DNA of 64,000 bases. Source: Cynocephalus volans (Eukaryota > Chordata > Mammalia > Dermoptera > Cynocephalidae). A program made the translations under genes and the position numbers. The notes beneath the pieces were generated by a model that did no database searches, had not been told where the DNA came from, and saw only the letters and a program-made list of their open reading frames with translations. Below, in pieces: positions 47,581 to 57,780 of the stretch. The stretch is taken from contig NC_084462.1 of assembly GCF_027409185.1 (NCBI RefSeq), positions 27,813,577 to 27,877,576 on the forward strand, written 5' to 3'. The stretch's first letter is position 1. The number at the start of each line of letters is the position of its first letter.

Positions 47581-48990
47581 TGCCTTATTGATTTGCAGGA
47601 GTTCCATGGGTATTCTGTAGATTCTGGAAACTGATCCTTGGACTGTTTTGTGGGTTGCCAACATTTCTCCCAGCCATCGCTGCTTTGTAGCTTTGTTCAT
47701 GGTTCAAATTCAACAACAAAGAGTTTATCTGTGCCTCAGACCAGGGCAGTGGCGCTGGGGAGGTGAGGACTACATGGCTGGTGGCTCCAGGGGGCCATGA
47801 AGTGGCTGCGGGACTTCTTTCAACAACACGGTAAAATGGAGAGATGAGGGGGCCCTGGAGGAACATTTTCATTAGGACATGAGAGGCCTTATAGAGAAAA
47901 GAGCAAGTAGACAGGCAGTGATTGAAATGAGGTAGGTGTGGAAGAATGAACCTGAGAAAGGTCTAGGAGAGCTGGTCATGCTAAAAGCACTGGTTCTGAA
48001 CAAACTGATCGATAAATAAATTGGTGAAAATTATGCGTATTTCCCATTGCTGTTTTTCATGTGAATGATTTTTGTACCTCACAGGTATGACTTGGAATCT
48101 GTTCCTTGCATTTTATTTAGGGACAAATAATGTTTTTGAACAATAGATGGTTTGACAACTTTATATCCCTTTAAAGAACATTGATAAAATATTTTCATCC
48201 ATTTTTATGTTAAAAATTTTGAAATAATTTTAAGGTAGCAGTGATCCTTCTTCACATTTGGCAGTGTTTTTGGTTTTGTTTTTTCTTTTTCTTTTTTAAA
48301 TTTCAAAATCATATTGTGCCCTAAGTGAATTGCCTAAAAGCAGTTTGGTTAAAATGATTATTTCCACATGTTGGTTCATGAGTTAATAAAATTTGTGCAC
48401 CTCAGGTGATTTCTTTTTACAAGTTTGCATATATATTAAAGCAATTTTGTCCACTTTGTAGCTTATTGTTTTAAAAAGTTCTTGAATTCTTTTTCATCCA
48501 CTATTAGAGGCACTACTCACAAGCCTCTAATCAGTGTCCAAAAGCACATCACAGACCCTATTTCATGGACTTCTCCCTCTAACTCCCCTAGTAGGTTCTA
48601 CTAAGTATATCTCAATTTTACAAATAAAGAAACTTGGGGTGGGAGCTTGTCCAGGGTCACAGACTTGTAAATAAATGGCAGAGGTCAGTTCAAACCCAAA
48701 TCTGTCCAACTGAAACCTTTTCCCTTAGCCAGGATATGGTCCCTCCTATTTTCATGATTTTTAAAATTATAATATTTGCATTTAAGTGGCTTGGATAAAG
48801 CCATCTTTAGAAAAAAAATTACAAGTTTCAATAAGTATGAAGACATATCTATCATTTATGTGTGCTTCTGAAAAAAAGAGTAAAGATTAGAAATAAAATG
48901 AAGTTTTCACACTGGAATGTGGAATAAAGAGGAAGAATATGGTTCCGATCAATTCTCGGTGGTTTTGCTTCCAGCAACCCAGGCATGACT
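47581..48990. other. AT-rich intergenic sequence with a MIR-like piece
   Basis: A MIR-like fragment is visible at about 48.54-48.72 kb (antisense). The remainder is AT-rich without gene or named repeat. Confidence 0.4.
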
Positions 48991-49009
48991 AGACCTGCAC
49001 AGGCCGAGC

Positions 49010-49350
49010 TCGTTGGGGTGACGCGACGTTGACGTTGTTGTCGCAGGGAAACCGGCCTCGCAGGCTGAGGGGACAAAACAAACAATTGGAAACTTGTCAC
49101 CAACTCGCCCCAAGCGCCCGGTGTCTGCTGCCCCCACGCGGCCGCCCGCCGCCCCGCGCCCGCCGGGGAGCGCGCCCGAGAGCCCCGGGTGCGGCGGCGG
49201 GAAGTCGGACGCGGCTGGGGACTGAGCCTCCACCGAGCGGGGCAGGGACCCGGGAATGGCGTCCCCTCGCGTTGTGCAAGGCAGCGGCCACTGATAACTG
49301 GGCTCTCGCACCCAGCCCGCCCTGTTACCCTGCAAGGCGTAACAGTGCGC
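49010..49350. promoter_or_regulatory. Orphan CpG-rich block between METTL27 and TMEM270
   Basis: Abrupt CpG-dense segment (for example ccgcccgccgccccgcgccc) beside AT-rich DNA, with a tgacgcgacgttgacgttg motif cluster at its left edge. No recognisable exon. TMEM270 starts 3.3 kb further on. Confidence 0.5.
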
Positions 49351-52300
49351 CGGTGGCCTTGAACCTAGTGCGGAGTAGGAAAGAGAAGGGGTGGGTGGAG
49401 GGCTCCCAGCTGAAGGATCTCAATTGAGGGCCCCTCCTGTAGCTCCTGCTGCTCGCCCCCCCCCCGTGTCCAACGTGACAGGTAGGGCCATTATTCATTT
49501 GTTCCTTAATTCATCACATACATATAGAGCGCCTTCTATGCAGCACTGTTCCAGGCACGGACACGGTAGTGAGCAAGATTCCTGGTCCTTGCCTTCAGAG
49601 GTGGCTTGGCAGGAAGGCGAGAAAGGAAGGTGACAGAGTGACATGGGTTTCTGGCTCGTGGGACTGCGTGGTTGGGACTACTCTTCCAAGCTGGCCTAGG
49701 GGGAGGTCCAGATTTGGTTTCACACTCCAGGGGAAGCCCCTGACTTCTGTCACTCCATGTCCAGGCTTTGTGGTTCCCTCTGTGTCCCTCCCTTCCTGTG
49801 GTCTGGGCAGCCATAGAGCCACAGAGGGGCCTTGCTGAAATTGAGCTTGGAGACCAAGATGAGGGCTCTAATGTGGGTATGTTTTGAGAGGGAGGGCAGG
49901 TGACTAGAGCTGAGAGTGAGACCTGGGCCTGGCATCCTAGTGGGGCCACCTTTAGGGGCAGTGGGGCAGCTCTTGCCTTGGCTACATGCCTTGGCTACAT
50001 GCAGTTCGGTCACAACTCAGCCTTAGTGACAGTGGGATTCTGGGAATGGTGATGCTGGCTGCACGTGGGGGGCCAAGCCAAAGAGGATAGATAGAGGGGA
50101 GAAACCAGATGCAAGTTTCAGCCACCACCATCTGACTCCCAGCAATCTTTCCCCCCAGACCTGCTCCTCCTCTCCCCTGCCCCCATCTCGGTGGGCAGCA
50201 CCCCCATCCACCCTTCACCCAAGCCTTGTGACGGGGACCCCTGCCCTCTGCCTCACTTTTCCTTTTCCTATTCGTTCCTCTGTTGGGACACAATTCTGCA
50301 TGCCTCGGGAGTGAAGCGTTTGTGATTGTCCTTTGTCCTGGACTTTCTTTTGAAGGATGTCTGTATGTCAAACAACCTTGGAACACAGAGTGACTCCCTG
50401 TGGGGCAGAGGACAGGTCTGCTTGCTGCCCATTATAAAATATTCGGGCTCTTCAGCTCAGCATTCTTCTGCTGTCACCCGCCCACTGGGTGTACTGCCAG
50501 GCATCATCTGGCCCTCTTCACGCCACCCTGGGGGGTTTGGGACTCAAGGAATGAATGCAAAGTGCTTATATGGTAGTCACTACGATTGCTGTGAGTAATA
50601 AATTGTCCTTCATCTCTGACCCAGGAGACTTGTGCCTTCTCCCAGCATCCACGGGACTCTGGCCGGCTAACTTGTTGACATCCTCCAATTCTGTCAGTTC
50701 TGTCTTCTACAGATTTCTGGCGTCTGTCCTCTTCTCTTCACTACCGGGACCACAACCCTGGTGCACCTCCCATCATCTCATGCCTGGAAGATTTATTTTT
50801 CTGGATTCCTTTCTGGCTCCCTCCCCCAGTCTCCTCCTCTGCCCCCAGCTAGCCTCCTTGTGCAGCCAGAAAGACGGTGCTAAAGCCCACAGCTATCTCC
50901 ATTAGCCCTGCTGCTTTGGCTCTTAAATGGCTCCTGTCATTTAGAAGAATATTCCATGACACATGCGGACCCTGCTGACCTTACCACCCACCTTCTGTTC
51001 AAGGAGGCCTTTCTGAAGCCCCAGTGGCCCCTCAGTGCCAAAGTGTTGCAGAAATAGAGAATGGGGAGGGAGGAGTGAGGGCTGAGGATGGAGTAAGGGA
51101 CTTTGCACGCTCCACCCTCCAGACTCCAGCTCTTGCCAGTGGGTGAACAGGACTGCCCTGGGAAAAGGTCAGTATTGGCATCCCAGGGACTCCTCAAGGC
51201 AGGCTGTCATGTAGAGTTGGACAGGTGTATACTGCAAAAGGGTGCCAGGCCAAGGGGGTGAGTGGGGGCTAAAATTATGCTATGTGCAATGGTGGGGGTG
51301 ACACCCACCCTTCCAATCTGCACAGAGGGGCCCTCTTTTCACAGAGCCCTGCACTCACAGCACCCTGTCTACCAGAAGGAGTGCTTTTTAAAAAAAATTA
51401 AAAGGCATGGAAGCCTGGTCCTGCAGCCTCCTAGGTCTTTCCAACCCCCTTCCCCAGGGCGTTCTCCCCTTCCTCTAATCACTCCTCTTTTGGGGGTCCC
51501 TCTCCCATCCTCACTGCGCCCAAACAAGCCCACAGTCTCTTTTTTTCATGGCATCAGAAACACTGTTACCAGTGTTCCCAATTCTCCTAAGTTCCAAGCC
51601 TTCGACCCTAATCAACAGCTCTGGCCACTCTCCGATGCTCCAGGCAGCCTGTGGACTCCTGCTTGCCTCTTTGTGGCCCTAGGGGGTGGGAAGGAGCAGT
51701 AATGCAGCGGTTTTTCCCCTTTGCCTCAGTCCCTGCCCCTCTCCAGGGCACCCAGAGGCACAATTTCTCTTCTGCCCTCCCGAACCTATTCCCGAACCAC
51801 CTCACCACTGAGGTGTCACTAAGATCTCAGAGAATGAAGGACACGACGTCATCTCTTTGCTTTGTGGCTGGGGACCAGACTTCAGCAAAATGTAAGAAGA
51901 ATGAATGAGGGTGATTCTTAGGTGGGAGCCTTCAGGTTTGGGCAGCAGAGGCTTCTGTCTGCCTCCACGCATCGTGTCCCTTGTGGCCCGGGGGTAAAGG
52001 TTTGTATTTCCCATGCTTTGAGATTTGCAAGGGTGTGGGAAGATGTAGCCCCCACCTACTCTCAGCCTCAGTTTCCCAACACACTGAGCCTGCTGCAAGC
52101 CCCTAATCACGTGCTTGAGGGCTTTCTCCAGCGCTTGCGCTGGGCAGGTTGGAGGTTGGGGGGAGCTAATGTCCAACAGGAAATGGACAGGACATGGAAG
52201 ATGCATACCTCAGTTTTCATGCTCCTTGGTAGGGTAACCCCAGGTGTGTTCTGTGCCATTTCCCAGGGCTCCCCAAGCCAGACTGAGCCCCAGCTGCCTG

Positions 52301-52600
52301 AAGTCAAGCCTGCTCACAAACACCCCCAATGTAAGCTTCCTTCTGCCCCGCCCCTCTCTTTCTCTCCTGTGGATGCTTGTGAGGACCTCCTACCAAATAA
52401 ATGAACTGCCCTTGAATTCTTGTCCTACAGTCTCCTTCAGGGGATTCCAACCCAAAGGAAACTTGCTCCAAGGGGCCAGAACCCCCCCCCGACCATGATG
52501 TGGCTGGACTTGGACTGAGTCTCAGAGCAGTGAAGGGGCAGGAGCCAGGTAAAGGGGGGGGGTCTCTTGTGGCAACAGGGTCCCCACGGTAACTTGGCCC
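49351..52600. other. Intergenic sequence upstream of TMEM270
   Basis: Unique DNA with an L2/MIR-like piece at about 49.49-49.65 kb. No gene recognised. Confidence 0.4.
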
Positions 52601-52664
52601 TCACCCTGTGGCATCTGTGAGGTCACTCTGCTTCTCCCAGCTGGAGGAGTGGAGGAGGCCAGAC

Positions 52665-55137
52665 ATGGAGGCTGTCCCTCCAGTCAGATCCAGTCTCTTG
52701 GGGGTTCTGCTGCAGGTGGCGAGGCTCTCAGTGCTGGTGAGTGGGGGCTGTGGGGGCAATGGGACAGGGGCCACACACCCAGTCCTTCATAGCCACCTCA
52801 GAGCTGCTGGACCAAGCTCTACCTGTTCTGCTCGGTGAAACTAGGTGACTTTCTGCCTCCAGGAATAATCTGTCAGCCCCCAGAAGCTCCACCCCAAAAC
52901 CATAGTGCTGGAATTTTCTCTATAGTGGGTCACTCTTGTGGTTTAAGCATTGCCCCCCATTTGTGTTTTTTTTTTGGTGGCTGGCCAGTATGGGGATCCA
53001 ACCCTTTGGCCTTGGTGTTATTAACACTACGCTCTAACCTACTGAGCTAGCTGGATAGCTCCCATTCTTCTTTTTTAAATAAGCAAATGCCTAAAATCAC
53101 AACCCCTCAGTGGGCTGAGTTATCAGAAGGGGGCCCCCTGGGTCTGCTACTGTGGCATGGAAAGGGGAGGTAACATGGTGTAGTGGAGACAGACAAACAC
53201 AACCGGATTTGAAACTCAACTGTTCTACTCTTTAGCTGTGTGACTTTGGGCAAATTGCTTCACCTCTCTGAGCCTCTGTTTCCTCTTCTATAAAACCAAT
53301 CTTGTAGGATCATGTGGAATACGATAGGTTTCCCTCCTCCTTGGTCTCAGCATCATGATCTGGAGGTTGGTTCCTATTTCCCACCTCCATCTAATTCCTC
53401 TCCTCCCCAGGCCCCTTGCTCTTCTGCTTTTCCCAGCAGAGCTCCACCCCCTGAACTCCAGCCCATGAATGGGGCACGAGACACCCTCAGATGGCTGCCT
53501 CCCACCTTGGTCCCTTAGAGGCTCCAGGACCCAAGCTCTACTGGTCCTGTGGACATGGGGTGGGGGGACAGGTGGTCCAGATTGGTGGACTGGTGCCACT
53601 CAAGGGCTGGGGGCTTTGGGCCTACAATGAAGGCCTTTCAATTCCAGGATTCAGGTAAAGCTTTCTCCTTTACAGCCTCTTTCCCCTGCCCAACCCCACA
53701 CTGGTGTGCTTTATCTCAGTACATGGGAGACACCGTTGTCCAACCTGTCACCCTGATCAGAAATTTGGAAGTCTTCCTGGGTCCCTCCCGCTCCTTCATC
53801 CCTCTCAGTAGGTCTGTCTTGAATTTTGCCACCTCCCCCCATGTCTCTCCCATCTCTCTATCCCTAAGACACTGCCCTTTGTCTTCAGCTGCCCTCATGA
53901 TGCCAGGAGGCAATTTACAAGACAGCTGACCTAGGTTCAAATCCTGCAGAATTGAAGGGGAGATCACTTCTTATATAAAAATAATAATACTGCATCCTCC
54001 TTCAGTCTAGAGTATTGTAAATAATCATTTAAATCCAATGTAAAGAAAACCAAATATTACATGAAATACCTTCTAAAGCTCTCTCCTGAAAAAGGAGTCC
54101 TTAAAAGTGAACACAATCACCCTTGTGTGTGGGAAACTGAGGCCTCAAGACGGGGAGGATCTTGGCCATGGTGGCCCAGCAGCCCACCTCTAGAGCAAAC
54201 ATTGGGTTCCTGCCCCCAGGTGGTGATGATGCGTGATGATTATCTCTCCTCCTCCTGCAGGTGGTCGAGAACCGAGTCCACCTCTACAATTTTCTGCTCC
54301 TCAAGATCATTCTCTTCAATCACTGGGTGTCTGGGCTGGCCCAGGAGGCCAGGGGCTCCTGCAACAGGCAGGCTCCCCCAGTCCCAGGCATCTCAGCCTG
54401 CCCCCTGGGCCAGGCTCTACGGGCGGGGTTGGCCCTGATGCGGGTCCCTGTGTGGCTGGTGTTGCGGGGACCCAGGCTGATGTGGGTAGGTGTGCTGGAC
54501 TGTGCCCGGGGCTTGGGCCTGGCCCTGCCACGGCGAAGTGCCTGGGAATGGCTGGGCCTGTGTGTGGCCCCCTGGAAGGACCTGCTTCTGTCATGTCTGC
54601 ACAGCCTAATGCTGTTGGCTTTGCTGCTGCTGCTACTGACCTGGAGGCTATGCCAGAAGGCCCACCATTGCAGCCTGGGCTGGCTGCCCAGGAAGGTGGG
54701 TGGGCCAGGGTGTAGGCAGGGCTTTTGAGGGCAGGCCTGGGGCATGGGGCATGGCCAGGGCCAGGCTGGGGGGCCTGCAGCCAGGCAGTGCCATCCTGTG
54801 AGCTCCTGGGGCCACCTGCCTTTCCTCTTGCCCAATCCAGGCCCTCCTGGAGAACCGCATGGTGCTGGAGTTCCTGGTGCTGCTGAAACGTCTGTACTGG
54901 TGGGTAGAGAGCATGGCCGTGCTCACCTCCTGTCACCTGGCCTATCTCGTCACCTGGACCACCTGCCTCGCCTCCCACCTGCTGCAGGCTGCCTTTGAGC
55001 ACACGGCCCAGCTGGCCCAGGCCCAGGAGGCTGAATCCCAGGAGTCCTCAGGGCCCTTGTTGGAGTCCCAAATCCCTGAGCCCTTGACCCCCGAGGCTGG
55101 GCCAGGCCTGCCAGAACATGGAACCCCTGCAGAATAA
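52665..55137 (+). CDS. TMEM270: TMEM270, multi-pass membrane protein of unknown function (three exons)
   Basis: Exons 52665-52736, 54261-54695 and 54841-55137, joined by GT-AG introns of 1524 and 145 bases, all in phase 0, give 267 residues plus TAA. The N-terminus MEAVPPVRSSLLG and the blocks HLYNFLLLKI, SCLHSLMLLALL and KRLYWWVES match the TMEM270 (WBSCR28) family as I know it. The strongest membrane segment is about residues 131-154, a run rich in leucine. Others are plausible at 8-24, 76-94 and 195-219. No signal-peptide cleavage site is obvious. The C-terminal 45 residues are polar and rich in Glu, Pro and Ser, so probably exposed. Function is unknown. Position between METTL27 and the expected ELN supports orthology. 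The stop codon overlaps an AATAAA hexamer. Intron 1 contains a SINE and a MIR. Confidence 0.94.
52968..53062 (-). mobile_element. tRNA-Ile-derived SINE, monomer in TMEM270 intron 1
   Basis: Reverse monomer after a T9 tail. It lies antisense to TMEM270. Confidence 0.82.
53170..53300 (+). mobile_element. MIR in TMEM270 intron 1
   Basis: Well-preserved core with ctgtgtgactttgggcaaat and ctgagcctctgtttcctc. Confidence 0.75.
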
Positions 55138-55138
55138 A
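55133..55138 (+). terminator. TMEM270: TMEM270 poly(A) signal overlapping the stop codon
   Basis: The hexamer AATAAA at 55133-55138 contains the TAA stop (55135-55137). It is followed within 40-60 bases by T/G-rich sequence that could serve as a downstream element. It implies a 3' UTR of roughly 15-30 bases. Confidence 0.65.
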
Positions 55139-55218
55139 TGTGTCCCCATCTGTCTTTCCTGTTCTGCCCTGGTGTAGGGTCTCACTGTCCCTCTTCCCTA
55201 ATGGGCTGGAGGGATGTT

Positions 55219-55320
55219 CTGTGTGTGCATGCATGTGTGCAAGCACGTGTGTGTGTGCATGCGTGTGCACATGTGTGCATGTGTGTGTATGTGTGTGTGT
55301 GCCTGTGCACGTGTGCCCAG
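55219..55320 (+). repeat. Alternating TG/CA-rich tract downstream of TMEM270
   Basis: About 100 bases of imperfect purine-pyrimidine alternation mixing TG, CA and CG steps. It starts about 80 bases after the TMEM270 poly(A) signal. Confidence 0.8.
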
Positions 55321-55339
55321 GGCCGCTGCCTCTGGGAAG

Positions 55340-55540
55340 GAAATCACATTCTGTGAGCACCTTTCATGTGCCAGATATCAACCTTCTCAAACACTTTACA
55401 CAGAATTTGGTTTAAATCTCCTAGCAACACAGGCATTAGGTTTGATTAGCACCATTTTGCAGATGAGAAATTGAACCCCAGAGCTTTCCCAAGGTCACAG
55501 AGTCAGTCAAGGGTGGAGCCAGCATGGGTCTCTAGGCTTT
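55340..55540 (-). mobile_element. MIR-like fragment
   Basis: The phrases gcacctttcatgtgccaga and ttttgcagatgagaaattga are typical of old MIR-related sequence. Confidence 0.5.
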
Positions 55541-56196
55541 TTGTCCCTGAACCTCTGACTTTGTCTAGGTCTATGCCCCTGGTTGTTAGGACTATTGTTG
55601 CTCAGGGTTTTAGACGAGATGGGCAGTTAGAGACTCTGACCTCTGGGGGGTGCCAGGGCCTCATATTTTAGAGATTCAAAAAATTCCTTTGAGAATAGTG
55701 ACTGGAGTCTGCAACTAGCCTGTCCATGTATTCACACACCTAGCCACTTATCCATTCCCACAAATCCATCCCCCCATCCATCCCTCCATCCCCCACCCGC
55801 CCATCTGTTGAAGGACCATCCATCTCCCTGGGAAGAAGGGAAACATCCAACCTCTTAGCCCTCCCCCTTACCTGTGAATAAGGACACAGGGTCCTGCTGC
55901 AGGGATGGCTGAGGTGGCTTTGGCAGCTCAGGTGACAGTGGGTCAGATCCCCCAGACACTGTCCTTGGGGAGTTGTCCTGCCGAGAGAAGGGGAAGGAGT
56001 GGCCTCCTGAGAGTTAACTGTCACCCTTCACCCACTCCCAAGCCAGAGTGTGGGGAAGGTTCCAGAGAGCTCCTCCCTGCTTTCCCCCTGTTCATTCTGG
56101 TTCCCAGGGCAGTTTTTTTTTTTTTTTTTTTTTTTTTGCATGTGACAAATGCCACCCACCTGTGTCCAAGTCAATCTATGTGGATCGTCCTGTCCT

Positions 56197-56236
56197 ATTT
56201 TTTTTTTTTTTGGTGGGCCGGTACAGGGATCTGAAT
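56197..56236 (-). mobile_element. 5'-truncated tRNA-derived SINE
   Basis: Only about 25 bases of the SINE 3' end plus a T11 tail remain, yet it has an exact 10-base duplication, gtcctgtcct, at 56187-56196 and 56237-56246. Confidence 0.65.
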
Positions 56237-57639
56237 GTCCTGTCCTTTCTAACAGCTGCATGGAGGCTGTTCAGCTCACCTCTGGTTCCTGCTATTCCCA
56301 CAGATGCAGCATGAGAGGTGGAAGCCTTGGGGAGGGAACTGAGGGGCACAGGTTGGGAGGTCCCTACCCTGGGAGCCCCTCTCTGACCTTCCTGCCACAT
56401 TCCTGGGGGTCTGGGGCTGAGACCTCACATGGCTGCAGTGAGTCTTGGCAGAGGGGACCGGGCTGGGAGGGGCTCCAGGCTGGGGCAAGGGCTGAAGGAT
56501 AAAGAGGTCACTGACCCTGCCTGCCAGAGGGAGGGCCTAGCTTGGGCCCTAGACCTGGATGGTGGGTGGAGCTGGAAGACCAGCTGGGGCTTGGATCCTG
56601 CTGCCCTGAGAGTGCCCACCTCTTACCTGGCCCCCTCAGCCAGGTGGTTCTCAAATTGTTGGCAGCTGTGGTGATGGGAATGCAACTTTGCAAAAGGCCT
56701 AGTGTCCATTTTCCATGCCGGGGCTCTGCAGTATGAACGGCCAGTATGGCAGTGCTTTCAGCCAAGTGTCTGCTTGCAGCACCCGCTGGTAAGAGAAGAA
56801 TGCAGTGGCTTGAAGACAAAGTACAATCTCGCTTGCATTGTTGCCCAAGGGCTGGGAACAGACTGGGAGCTGTTCCTTAGGGCTGGGGTAGCTGAGAAGG
56901 CTTCCTGAACGAGGGGGCATTTGAACTGGTCCTGGAAGACAGGAGTGTTCTGGGTTCTGGCCCCAGATCTGACCTTTGCTGTAGTAGCTTTGTCAGGTTC
57001 CTGGTCTTTCTGGACCTGGGGCTCTTAGCCACTGTTGCTGATTTTGCCCTGGGCAGGGCCCCAGGTTGGGTCCTGGGATACAGGCCTACACCTGGAGTCT
57101 GTCTGTTCTGGAAGCGCCCCGGCTGGGGAACTGGGACCACTCTGAGCAAGAGGAGCCCTGTGGGTGGAGATGGCCCTTCTCATCCTGAGCCCAAGCCCCA
57201 AGGAGAAGGCCTGGGCTGGGGGACGTGTGCTTGGATTCAACGGCTTTGCCCCTGCCTCCCTGTGTGACCTTGGATGCAGCTCTTCCTGCTCTGGGCCTCA
57301 GTTTCCTGATCTGTGCAATGTGGGGTAGGTGGGATGATCCCTAGTGAGAGTGCTGGCATTTAGACAGCCTCAATGCCCAGGCCTTGCTCCTGAATGCTGC
57401 AGGTGGGCGGTAGCCTGGAGAGGAGCCAGGCCTCCCGTACATGCAGCTCTGTCACCAGGGCCCTTGCTCTAGCGGAGATCTGCCTCCCCAAATCCCCCGT
57501 TCCTGGGGTGTTGCTGCTCGTGCTTTTGGGACTTGAAATTAAGTCCCCTGGGTCTTCTAAGGACCCTGTTACCCCTCTGAGGCCAGTGCTTGGGAGGAAG
57601 AGAGAAAGGCCAGAGTCTGCCCTTAGCTGCCCCACACAA

Positions 57640-57780
57640 CAGTGGGCAGAGCAGAGAGGCCTTGCGGCCAGAGAGCCTTGGGTTTGGATCCTGTGTCCAC
57701 AACTTTTTGGCTGTGTGACCTTGAGCAAGTTACTCAACTCTGTGAGCCTCAGTTTCCTCACCTGTGAGCAGGTGCCATCA
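57640..57780 (+). mobile_element. MIR
   Basis: Clear core with ctgtgtgaccttgagcaagt and cctcagtttcctcacctgtg. Confidence 0.75.

Noticed and set aside
54316-55002. 228-codon minus-strand frame
   Set aside because: Antisense shadow of TMEM270 exons 2 and 3.
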